Positions 36,042 through 46,376 of a stretch of 64,000 nucleotides of DNA are shown piece after piece. The translations under genes and the position numbers were made by a program. The stretch lies in contig BBXU01000146.1 of the NCBI GenBank assembly GCA_001598975.1, positions 1-64,000 of the forward strand. The letters run 5' to 3'. The notes below the pieces were generated by a model. It did no database searches, was not told the DNA's origin, and worked only from the letters and a program-made list of their open reading frames with translations. Origin of the DNA: Parachlorella kessleri (lineage: Eukaryota; Chlorophyta; Trebouxiophyceae; Chlorellales; Chlorellaceae). Within the stretch, counting starts at the first letter, position 1; the number at the start of each line of letters is the position of its first letter.

Positions 36042-36796
36042 ACCTAGACGTGTTTCTTGAGTACAGCAACACTGCAAATCAGAAGCCCAAGTGATCAAGG
36101 TTCTGCGAGGGCTGCCCCGCTTAGGCAAGGACGTACAAAAGGTTTATTTCTGCCTAGAGTGTCCGGCAGGAGCCTCCTCCTTGTAGACGCTGACATGCTG
36201 GCCTTCATGCGCAGCATTTGGGGCGCATTTGGGGCGCCACACGTCAGCTGTTATGCATTATCACAGTGTGATGAACACCTGTGATGGTGGCTTATGTTCG
36301 TTTGAATGGACCAAAGTTCAAGCATCACGCAGTTAGCCCCGCCCTGCCGTCGGTCAGTCCTAGGAATGCACGTTGAGTCCTATTCTCCACGCAGCCACTA
36401 GGCATAACCCCGTACGCACGCTCCTGGGGGCTCCCAGGTATTGTCGATTTCACTCAAAAACTACACAGCAGGTGAGACATGAGTCTGGAGGTATTGCCAG
36501 TTTGAATTACGCACGTATGGCAGCCTGCTATATTGGGCAACTGCCTAAGGCAGGGGTCAAAACACGGCAAAAACCAGTTCCACTACGCAGGAAAGGGAGT
36601 TGGTGGGATTTTTGGTCCTGGCTGAGCGCTCGCTCCTCTCGACGTGTGGGGTGAGCATGACGGACCAATGTAGGCAGCAGCTCTCTGCGGGGCCTTACTT
36701 TCCTGTGCTGACGCTGTCAAACCATTCTGATATCACAATAGCCAGGGTTGACACACACTGAGGGCTGCAAGGGCACTGCAGGGACTGTCAGCTAGG
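36042..36796. other. Divergent promoter region of the oxidase and the TylF-type gene
   Basis: 755 bp, rich in short open frames on both strands but with no recognisable protein. It should hold both promoters. No clear TATA box was seen. Confidence 0.4.
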
Positions 36797-37696
36797 ATGA
36801 AGGCCGGCCCTCTGCAGCGAGGCTATCCCCGAGGGGCACTCTGGTCTGCGGTCTTGCTGGCGCTGGCGGTCTGCGGCGGGCTCCTCATCTGTGACTTCGG
36901 CTCTGGAAGCAGCCCCTCTGTGCAGCAGCTGAGGCAAGCCTTCGTCACAGCTGTGGTTCCGCCCCCACCTGCCGGGCCGCCACGCACAGCAGGCTGGCAC
37001 CCCACGCTGCTGCCGCTAGAGCACCGCCGCTGGGTGCATGACGCAGTGCGGGAACCTGTGCCGTCCATAGTGTCCCTGCCGCGCCGCCAGCTCAGCATGG
37101 AGCTAGCCATAGGCGCGCTGCTGGCTGGCATAGAGGGCGACATAGTGGAGTGCGGGGTAGCCCTAGGCGGCACCTCCATCCTCCTAGCAAAGGTGCTGGA
37201 GAAGTATGATCCAGAGGCCAAGCGTCTGCTGTGGGCTGCTGACAGCTTTGACGGCCTCCCAGCCCCAACCCAGGAGGACTCTGCTGGGGGGCTGCTCACA
37301 GGCAAGAGGGGCGAGTTCAACAGCAGTGAGTTGGTCTTCCAGGCCAATTTGCTGAGGTGGGGCGTCCTGCAAAGGCGCGTGCGGGTGCTCAAGGGCTGGT
37401 TCAATGAGAGCCTCCCCGGGTCGGGGATCCAGCGTATTGCATTCCTGAGGCTCGATGGGGACCTGTATGTGTCCACTATGGACCCCCTGGAGGCTCTCTA
37501 TGACCGGCTGTCCCCTGGGGCCCTTGTGTATGTCGATGACTACTTCAGTTTCAACGGCTGTCGCAAGGCGGTGGATGAGTTTAGGGCCAAGCGTGGGATC
37601 ACAGGGCCGCTGCACTGGCAGCACATCTCTGACACTGGCTTTGATAGACCTGCTAACAGCTCGGGCTGGGAGGCTGTGTGGTGGATGAAGACTTGA
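36797..37696 (+). CDS. TylF/MycF-type O-methyltransferase, membrane-anchored
   Basis: A single uninterrupted exon of 299 codons, unusual among its intron-rich neighbours. Seen: a short basic N-terminus, one membrane segment at about 14-32, a Pro-rich stem, then a class I methyltransferase domain. Motifs: GDIVECGVALGGTSILLAK at about 114-132 (S-adenosylmethionine loop), LLWAADSFDGLP (about 144-155), FLRLDGDLYVST with paired acidic residues for metal, and GALVYVDDYFSF. These match the macrocin-O-methyltransferase (TylF) family, which methylates sugar hydroxyls in a Mg2+-dependent way. The anchor suggests a Golgi enzyme that could methylate glycans; the acceptor is inferred, not shown. Lack of introns is compatible with retroposition or transfer, but codon use looks like that of its neighbours. 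Confidence 0.88.
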   Translation: MKAGPLQRGYPRGALWSAVLLALAVCGGLLICDFGSGSSPSVQQLRQAFVTAVVPPPPAGPPRTAGWHPTLLPLEHRRWVHDAVREPVPSIVSLPRRQLSMELAIGALLAGIEGDIVECGVALGGTSILLAKVLEKYDPEAKRLLWAADSFDGLPAPTQEDSAGGLLTGKRGEFNSSELVFQANLLRWGVLQRRVRVLKGWFNESLPGSGIQRIAFLRLDGDLYVSTMDPLEALYDRLSPGALVYVDDYFSFNGCRKAVDEFRAKRGITGPLHWQHISDTGFDRPANSSGWEAVWWMKT

Positions 37697-38774
37697 TAGG
37701 CTGACAGGTGGCCTGGTGTGTGGTGTTTTTTCCTGGCTGGTCTCGTACCTGTGACGGAAGGACCCGAGCAACAGGTGTGCACATTTATCAGGACAGGCCG
37801 CCGGCTTGCCCTACGGTGAGACTTATCGGAAGCCTCTCTGAACTGTCACTGTGACACTGGCTTTAATTGTTCAAGGTTTTTCCATGTGTATTTAAGACAA
37901 CACTCGCACACATTGTTGTGCTTCCTAAATATTTGGACATGACGGACTAGCAGGTCAGCAGGGACGTTGGTTTTCGACGGTTTGTCATCTGCTGGCCCGC
38001 TTGCTCAACCTAGATCTGTGGCTTTCGTGTTGTTGCCTTGTGTTCCTATAGGACGCGACTACTGCCAGGGGACAGCGGGCAAAGCTTGCCTCCCTTGCCT
38101 TCCAGTTGTACCTTGGTCAGCATGCAGGGGAGCTGCGCAGTTGTTGTACTGCTTGTGAGCTGTTGCTCAGCATGTCAAGGGATTACCCACCCTGATGCCT
38201 CTGGTGTCATCATGACTTGGCAATCGTACATGCCTCCTGTATCACTGACGGCTGTCTGCCAGCGTTTGTGGGATAGGTAGGATGTCGTGGGGCAGAGATA
38301 TCTACTTGTTGTGTGCAGTAGATGCTCTTTCAGATCTGTTGGCCATGCTCTGTACAGTTGCTTCCTGTGCTATATGATCAGCCGATCAGCATGCCTATCA
38401 TGCAACCCCGCCACGCCTGGTCGTAAGCTTGCCCAAGAGCGAGTGAGGGTTGATGTTATCTCTCAATTTAGTCGACAGCATCGGAGCACAAAATCCTTTC
38501 GATTGGACCCCGTGGCTCTGGAGGTAAGCCGATATACTCGCAACCATGCCAATGCATGCATATTGCTGCACACCGGCCGACCACAAGGTCTAAAGCAATC
38601 ACCACTTGCCTATAGATTGTGCGTTCTGCCATAGTTTCCAGGTTAGACGCGCACACGAGCCTCAGGGAAGTTGCATGCATTCAGCCCGGACTGGTCATTG
38701 CTGATCGAACGGTTTGCTGCCAACCCCGATGAAAGTCAGGCCCAGCCCACCAGCAGTGGATCCGCCTAGCACGC
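37697..38774. other. Convergent intergenic region, nothing recognised
   Basis: About 1.1 kb between the TylF-type gene (+) and the CCCH gene (-). More AT-rich than the flanking exons. Open frames at 38038-38280 and 38287-38634 show no motifs or splice context. Confidence 0.45.
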
Positions 38775-41126
38775 TCAGAACACCGGGGCCTGCTGCCTCA
38801 CAAACGACTCTATCGAATCCGCATACGCGCTCTCATGGAAAGCAGATCCGCTGCGCGCCGCCACCACAGCCGCCTGCACCGCTGAGGGGTCGGGTTTGAG
38901 GTCCCCCTCCCCCACGCCCACCAGCACACACATCGCCCTCACTCGCTCCAGCAGGGGCACTTCAGCGGGCGGCGTGAGCCGGGGCCCGGGCGCTTCCGCT
39001 GCACGGCCAAACCATAACCAAGAACATCATGACTAATGTTGACCTTCTTCTATATTAAAGTTGTCAGGAACAAACAACTGGCTGACAGGCTGGTCACACC
39101 ACCAGCACTGCCCTCCTTACCAGCCGTACCTTCCATGCGCTGTTCCTCCTCCCAGGACGGCTCCCGGCCCGGCGCCGCCTGCATGCCTCCCGCCCTGTCC
39201 CCCGGCGACTGCTGCGCCCTGCCGCTGCCCGGCTGCTGCGCCCGGTGGTCCATACCAGCAGACCCGGGCGGCGGCGGCCCCGCCGGAGGTGGCGGCCGAG
39301 GCTGCATCATGCTGCCGGCCGCGCCGGGGGCGCCCATGCCGCTGCCAGGTGGCGCGCCGGGGGGTGGCGGGGGCTTGAAGCCCATGGGGCCACCCGGCGG
39401 CGGTGTGACGCCCATGCCACCCTGCACCAAGGCCATGGGAGGGGCATGTCCTCACTTGCTCGCTCAATTGCTGGGGCGATGACGAACCCGTGCTGCAACT
39501 CAGGCAATGATTTGCTCCCCACAGCTCCAAGCTTTTCACATTCACGTCTGGCTGGACTGGCGGACACCCACAGGTCAACTCACCCCTCCCACCACAGCTC
39601 CCAATGCCCGGGTAGGTGGCGTTGTCCCTGGCAACTCTCTGGCCACCTTGCCTCTCCCTCACAATCACAAGCAGCCCACCCACCTGCATGCCTGGCTGCT
39701 GCCTACCCCCCATCTGCTGCTGCTGCTGCGCCTGCTGTGCCTGCTGCTGTCTTCCCGCCCCTCCCCCCGCCGGTCCGCCCGGCTCCCGCAGCTCCTGCGG
39801 GCCGTGGGCGAAGCGGCATGCCGCCCCGTTCCGGCAGGACCCCTGCCGCATGAACTCGTGGCAGAGCTTGGTCTTGGTGAGGTCCACTCCGCTGCTGCTG
39901 CCGGTGGCTTGACCAGCACCTGAAAGAGGGAGGCGGCACAGCAGGGCAGGCCGCTTGCTGCATGGCTAGGGCGGGGAATGGATCAAGCCCACCAGCCCTG
40001 GACCTTGAAAGTGAGACAAGCACATGAGGAAGTCTAGCAAGCGAGCTCTGGCTGCAGCAGCTGTCCAGCAGCCCACAGACACGGCACGAAGGGTACACAG
40101 GAACGGACCTACACCACCCAAAGTTCCTCAGCACCCACCCGGCGGCCGCTGCTGCTGCCCCGGCTGCCCCGCGGACGGAGCCTGCAGCTGTTGCCGCTCA
40201 CCGCCCGGCCCGCCAGCCCCAGCAGGCGCTTGAGGCCCCCCGGGCGTGGCCCCTTGCTGCTGCTGCGCCTGCTGCTGCTTGGCCTGCTCCTCCCTGGCTT
40301 TCAGCAGCTCAGCCTGCTTGATGAGCTCGGGGGGCACATGCCGGAGCTGCGCCTCGCCGTGGGCATAGTGGCAGGACGCGTCGCTGTAGGGGCACTGGCC
40401 GTGGAGCCACCTGGAAGTGCAAGTCATGTGGGTGTAGCCTTGGGGTGACGGGGCAAGGCGGTGGTAGGAGTGCCTCTTCCCCACGAGAATCCTGCCAGGC
40501 TGTACCATTTGGATGCCTGGAGGCCAAGGTGCAGGGTCTGGCAGATCCCTTGCCAGCCCAAAGCATGTTGCTGGCCTGAAGCCGGCGACACGTCCAGCAG
40601 ACAACGCAGTTCTGTGTAGACGAGTGTGCTACGATATCGAGCACATCACTAAAAAGCCTACTTGGCGCATATTCGTGTCTTGTGGTACACTTTCTTCAGG
40701 TCCGCCGCGGTCAAGGGCGGCGGCGCAGTTGCTGGCGGCGGCCCGGGGGGTGGCGGCGGTGTGGGCCTGAGCATCCCAGTGGCACCAGCCATCGGCGCTG
40801 CCATCCCAGCACCAGGCACGCCAAGGCCTGGCACACCCATCATGCCTGGGAGGCCGCCCATCATACCAGGCATACCAGCCATCCCCTGCAGCAAGCACTA
40901 ACGAGTTTGCGTTGCAGTGCCCCTTGCGCAGTTCGAGAAGGGAATGGGACAGCCAGCTTCACAGGTTTCAAACATGGCTACAAGCACCAGCAACCAAGGC
41001 GCCCCTCCGACATGCGCTTACTGGCATCAGGTCTCCCATAGCCATCAGCTCCATCATGTTCATGTCGTTCATGTTCATGTTGCCCATGTTCCCAAGTCCA
41101 AGCAGGGCAGGGTTGAACCCCTCCAT
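38775..41126 (-). CDS. Tandem CCCH zinc finger RNA-binding protein
   Basis: Six exons: 41022-41126, 40662-40885, 40139-40410, 39684-39919, 39130-39421, 38775-38998; phases agree, 450 residues. The N-terminus is very Met/Gly/Asn rich (MNMNDMNMMELMAMG), followed by Met/Gly/Pro repeats. Finger 1 is C108-x7-C116-x6-C123-x3-H127 (ICAKWLHGQCPYSDASCHYAH). Finger 2 is C220-x8-C229-x5-C235-x3-H239 (LCHEFMRQGSCRNGAACRFAH). Each is preceded by a K-T-[KR]-[LI]-C lead. Between and after them are Gln- and Pro-rich low-complexity stretches. The last exon ends in a compact helical segment. CCCH fingers of this type bind mRNA, so a role in mRNA stability or translation is inferred. Targets are unknown. Confidence 0.85.
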
Positions 41127-41495
41127 GGTGCCCCGGTGTGGGACCTTGTTCTAGGTGCCCTTAACCTCGACACTTCCGCAAGAACAATCCTTTCTTGAAG
41201 GCTACATCGTAATCCAAAGCGCTGTACCTTCAGGCCTCCTGGGAAGCATGCAAAGCGCCAGTGGCGCCCTGCCTGTGTACATAGGCCTCATTGACCCACT
41301 GGAACGCCCGTCCTTCTGCCTCTGTTACTCGTTCACTGCTGCCTCTGCAAACCGAGCTTCTGCTAGACAAGGTTCCACTCCTGGGTTACATACGGCTGGC
41401 AGGAACCCAGCCCCCGCCTTGCCTGTATACTGTCAGCACCTGGCAAGTGTCCTCCGCGCAAGGTTACAACATGGTAGTCACAATTCTTACAGCGG
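41127..41495. other. Short intergenic region
   Basis: 369 bp between the start of the CCCH gene and the stop of the G-patch gene, same strand. It holds the CCCH promoter and a minus-strand TGTAA at 41464-41468, likely ending the G-patch transcript. Confidence 0.45.
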
Positions 41496-44400
41496 TTAGA
41501 ATTTGAGCCACTTTTTCTGCTTCTCTTTTTCCTGGATGTCTCGCGCTGTGCTGTTTTGCGCATGCTCCGCTGCATGCAGCTGCTGACGCGCTTCTGCCAG
41601 TGCCCGCTTGATCTGGGGCAGCAACACCTGCAGGCGTCGCCGCAGGAGCGGCAGTAAGAAATCCCCACACCAGAAGACATTGATACTCAGCTTTGGAGCT
41701 GCTTTGCCCAGCATGACAAGTGGGAATCCAGTAAAGCATCTGGCAGTGGGGCACAGCGCAAGGGACCCCCGGTGGCAGATTTGCAAACCTTCTAGAGGAA
41801 ATGCAGTGCGCCAGTACTAACCAATAACCTGGTCAGTAGCCATCAAGGCGGTTTCTAGGAAACCAGAAGCCCCAATCCAGTGTTAGGCAGGCGCCATGCA
41901 TGCCATGTTGCATACCCAGCCATTTCAGCCCAAGCCGTCAAGCCTGCATCACAGCTCCTGCTCTCACCTTATCCTTGGCATTCCGCTTGGCCATGTCTTG
42001 CAGCTGCCCCACCTTCTGCCTCAACTGCGCAACATGCTCTTGCTGGCCGGCCAGCGCCCGCCGGTCCGGCGGCTGCACCAGCCAGCCAGCCGGGCGGTGG
42101 GGGTATGCACTCATGCAGGCTTTACGGATCACGGTCACACACCAACGGGCCTCCGAACAGGGCAGTCACACTCAACCGGGCCTCAAGCAAGGTCTGACGG
42201 GTCGTACGGGGACCTAGATCCACCAAAGGTCGGAGCATACCACGGCATCGACTGCATGGACCCTCCCTTGCGGCAGCCAGCACCAACCCGCAGCCACGCC
42301 ATCCCATGCCGCCACGTGCCAGCTCACCTTGGCCGCTGCAGCTGCTGCCCCGTTACTGCCCTTGGCCGGCTGCTGCGCAAACAGGTGCGCATTCCTCCCA
42401 GGGGCTCCCTCGGGTTCGCCGCCCCGCACGCGCTGCACAGCTGCCGCCTCGCTGGCATCCCCAATCTTGCTGTTGAGGAAGGCAAAGAGCCCCTCCTCCC
42501 CGGTACGGGCCTCCAGCTCGGCCTGTCGGCTCCGCTCCGCCTCCCGCTGCTCGTATGCGGCCTTGGACGCGTTGCGCTGCGCCGCAGTCTTGCCGCCGCG
42601 CTTGCGCTTCTTCCTCTTCTTGCCTGTGGAGGGGTGTCAGCGCAGGACGTGCGCTGGCACAGGGGCTCAACATGGGGACAACACCGTGCCGCCAGGGCTC
42701 GGGGCAGGAGCTGTGGGGCTGGAGCAGCTACTAGGCACCGCTCGTAGGCGTGAAAACTCCACAAGCCAGGCGGAGGACCCTGGCACCACTCCTGCCCTCC
42801 AGGCACATTTCGACACCCACACCCCGGTAGGACTGCATCCAGCCCAAGCCCGAGCGCGCCGTTGGCCGGCCTGCCTTCCCTGGAAAGGTATAGTGGGAGC
42901 CCCAGCTTAGGTTGAGCAATTATGCGCAGGGCACTGCACCACCTGCTCGAGTAGCGCGTGCCTCGGCTTCTGCTCCCAGCCCCGCCCCTCTTCGAAGCTG
43001 TGCCGCCTCAAGGGGGGCTTCGATGCCGCACTGGTCCCGGCCGAGCCCCCCTCCCTTGAACCCCATCCGAGCCAGCATCTTGCTGCCTATGCCTGCGCCG
43101 CGGGAAGGGAAGATAAGCGTTCATGGTGGCACCTAACAAGGTGCCCACACGACTGGGCTCGGGACAAGGCACTTATGAGTGAGGTAAGTAACACGACGAT
43201 TCGATAAATGCAGTGTACTGATCGTAGGCAGCCGGCGCTGCAATTTCTGGCAGCCAAGGCTTGGCTGCATGCCGGACAACTGGAGAAGGCCCCTATTACA
43301 CCGCCCTGCCAAGGGCACAAGCCCACCCACCTCTTGTATGTTCCTCCCAGCTGCTAAACAGGCGGGTGTCCGTTTGGGGCCCTGCCTCGGCTGCTGCTTG
43401 CATCTGGGCTGCTGCATCAGACAGAGCAACAAATACCCGCCCATAGGGCACTCCCTCCTGCACACAGGCAAGCATTTGGGAAGAGCCCATGCTTACAACG
43501 CCCGGGAGGTGACGCAGGTCTGACTTGACGTACGTGCTGCCAGTGTGCAATCGGGCGAAAACAAAGCAAGACAAGACATATAGCAAGGGTCTGCTGCGTC
43601 AGCCCCTTTGCTTAACCCTCGGTCAGGCTGCAGCATGCTGGGTGCCATCAACCTGTCCCTGCATGCTGGCCCACTGACACCATAAGGACACATGGCGATG
43701 CTCAATGCTGTGCCGATCCATGTTGCCCCACGCCAAGGGGTGACCCCCATCAGGCCCGCAAAGCAATGCTGATGGTCTTGAGAGCGGCGGTCTGACAGGG
43801 GCTAGCATGAACCAGGAGCCCCGTCTTCACTGCCGGCTTCGCTGGCAAGCAACATACCTCCTCATCCTCGCTCAAGCTGTCCGCCCCGTCTTCACTGCCG
43901 GCACTTCCCTCGGCATCTGATACGCCTGACCCTTCCCCACTGCTGCTAGCCTCGCTGCCGCTGCCCCCCTCCGCGCCAGGCTGCTCCCAAGGGCTGGGCA
44001 CAGTCGCCGAGAGGGCGACGCTGGTGAGCGGCACAACAACCCTGCTGCCCTGCATCGCTTGGTGTGTCACATCAGTCAGGACGGCATGGCATGGCATGGC
44101 ATCGCCGACAGGCCCAGAGGACTTCTAGGAGCAGCTGCAACAGCGCCCACGGTGGCAAAGACGAGCGAGCGAGCAGCTGAAATCCCATGCACACTGACAA
44201 AATGCAGCCCTCCATGTTTGCGTTTCTCAGCCTTGCTCAGGCACACCTCACACCAGAGTTGGTCGGGCCTAGCCCGTCACGTGCCCCAAGCCGTGAGCCA
44301 CTCACACGTCCAGTCACGGCTTCCACTTGGTCCCTCGCGTAATCAACAGCAGCCACCTCCCCTGCCACCCATAGCTGCTCCCCTGGAGGCTGCAGAATAA

Positions 44401-45237
44401 CCCTGCTGCCAGGGGCCATGCCGCTGGCCTGCAGGTGCTGCTGGTGCGGCGCTGACAGTGCGGAGGTGGGTAGCTGCAGTGGAGCCAGTTGGTGTTGCCT
44501 GCAAGCACGAACCTTGCAGTCTTTGGACCATGTCATCGATACCAAGGACAGCAGCCCGTGCCCCAGTAAGACTAGGGCAAGCTTTGCCGCTGCAGAAAGC
44601 GCGTGTATGCCGGTTGACTGCCAGCCGGGGCAGCAAGGGGAGTCCACGCAGGCAGCCCAGCCCCACCTTGTTGGCATGCAGAAGCGGAGGTGCGCCGCCT
44701 CACCCTCGACCCTGTCAATGCTGCCGAGGTAGAAGCGGCCATCAGTGGAGCGGAAAACGCACTGCTGGCCGGCCTGCCAGCTGAGAGGCTGCTGTGCACC
44801 TAAGCCACCTCCCGACTGGGTGGCTGCTGCTGCTGCTGCTGGCACTGTTGTCCCTTGGCCTGCTGCTGCGTCAAGCCGCCTCAACAGCCGGTCGCGTTTG
44901 AGCTGGACTAGCGCATGTTCCGTCTCCTGAGCTGCCGCCTTAAGCTGTTGCCGCATCTGCAGATTTGAGTGTGGGCTAGAGGTAGGCGACTTGGAAAACC
45001 AGACCTTGTTCCGCCCCCCGTCAGTATCCTAGTGTGGCCACCTCACAGTTATGAGGGTAAGGTGCTCAATACGCCGTGGCCTGCGGGCCACAGCAAGCCT
45101 GAACTCGCCCTGACCTGAAGCAAATCAACGTTGGTAGCATCTGCAACCAAGGCTGCGGAGATTGCTGCAAGGGTGTCTTGCTGTTCATCCAGCTGGGCCT
45201 GAAGCTCCGCTTCCAGTTGCTGAAGCTCATCATCCAT
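41496..45237 (-). CDS. Tudor-like / G-patch domain protein (ZGPAT-like without the zinc finger)
   Basis: Nine exons: 45115-45237, 44667-44956, 44306-44498, 43858-44049, 43331-43457, 42943-43092, 42328-42623, 41968-42072, 41496-41627; phases agree, 535 residues. Order seen: an N-terminal coiled coil (DDELQQLEAELQAQLDEQ, then LRQQLKAAAQE) as in ZGPAT and SPF30; a Tudor-like region (WQAGQQCVFRSTDGRFYLGSI, PGSRVILQPPGEQLWVAGEV, SRVVVPLTSVAL); an acidic Ser/Gly stretch; FSSWEEHTRGIGSKMLARMG leading into the G-patch (GFKGGGLGRDQCGIEAPL) at about 309-355; a basic KKRKKRKR nuclear signal; and a C-terminal coiled coil ending KKWLKF. G-patches recruit and activate DEAH RNA helicases, so a nuclear role in splicing or transcription is inferred. 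No CCCH finger is seen, although animal and plant relatives carry one. Confidence 0.85.
44083..44102. repeat. (GGCAT)4 short tandem repeat
   Basis: Four perfect pentanucleotide units in an intron of the G-patch gene, just upstream of a 3' splice site. Confidence 0.85.
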
Positions 45238-46376
45238 GACGTGCAGTGCGACGGAACGCACTCTACAAACTGCCCAGCAGTCCTTCTTGTTGATGGTGGC
45301 AAGTAGGTGTTTGTCTTGTGAGTTACAACAGACATGTGGTGTCAAACTCTTGCAGTACTACACGCCCCCCCCCCCAACATGCCTAGCAGCTTACAAGGCT
45401 GATAGGATTCCATCTGATTCTGCGTGGCCGTGAATGGCAAGGATGGGACACAAGGTGTAAGGTACGTGTCCTCTGTCTCAGTGGGGCTCTTGCCAGACCC
45501 CCATCCAGCCATTGACTGTTACAGCTGCAGGCCAAATGCTACAAGAGCAAAGATGCGAGTCGCTGTAGGATACAAGGCGCAGTGATGAAGCGTCCACTCA
45601 CGAGCAGCGGCGAAGGAGAGACAGCAAAGAAGACAGTCAAGGCTGGACAGCACAGCTGATGCACCCACGGTCAGCAGTGATGGCAGGACGTCACTGGGAG
45701 TGCATCAGAGAAGAATAGATTCCACACCAGCACTCCAGCAAAAGCATCACAAAAAATTCGAGACAGGATAAAGCGCAGCACTGCCCCCAGGGCCGTGCCT
45801 CACAAACAGCGAATGCCACAACCACAAAGGCCTTAGGCACGGCTGTCACGACAGCTCAACATCCCCACGCTTTGTACTCGTGGGTGCCTCAGACGCCAAG
45901 ACAGTGAGTGCAGTATACATAGTCAAACCAGTGTCAGCGTGTCACGCGGACCCTCGGTAAAGAGGGTCCAGCCCCAAGCCCAGCCACGGCTTTGCCCCCC
46001 ACACACCGCTGCCAGGCGTGCACAAAGTCGTACCTGCAGCAGTCATACCTGCAGCTGCTGCAGCTACGCATCATAGTATGCGAGCACCTCTTGCCATGCG
46101 CTCCACATGCCTGCCTGGCCTTTTTTCAGAGCACTTTCTCCCCTACCTGCCGTTGCAGCCTTATCCGGCGCGCAATCCCGTCAACCTACTCGCTGCTAGA
46201 GGCTTCCCCGTGCCCACTTCTGCCTACTTTGCAAAGCCCTGAAACAACCACACGCCAGGCCCCAACACTTGGCCGCTGTCACTACAGCTGCTGCGCGGCC
46301 AAAGGCACCCAGCGGGGCGCCCGCCCAGCAGAAAAGCACTCGCCCCCTCCCCCAGCTGCGCTGCCTGCTAGTCCGC
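45238..46376. other. Intergenic region with an 11-base C run
   Basis: 1.1 kb between the G-patch gene start and the KH gene stop, same strand. It holds the G-patch promoter. A run of 11 C lies at 45365-45375. No coding element was recognised. Confidence 0.45.
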
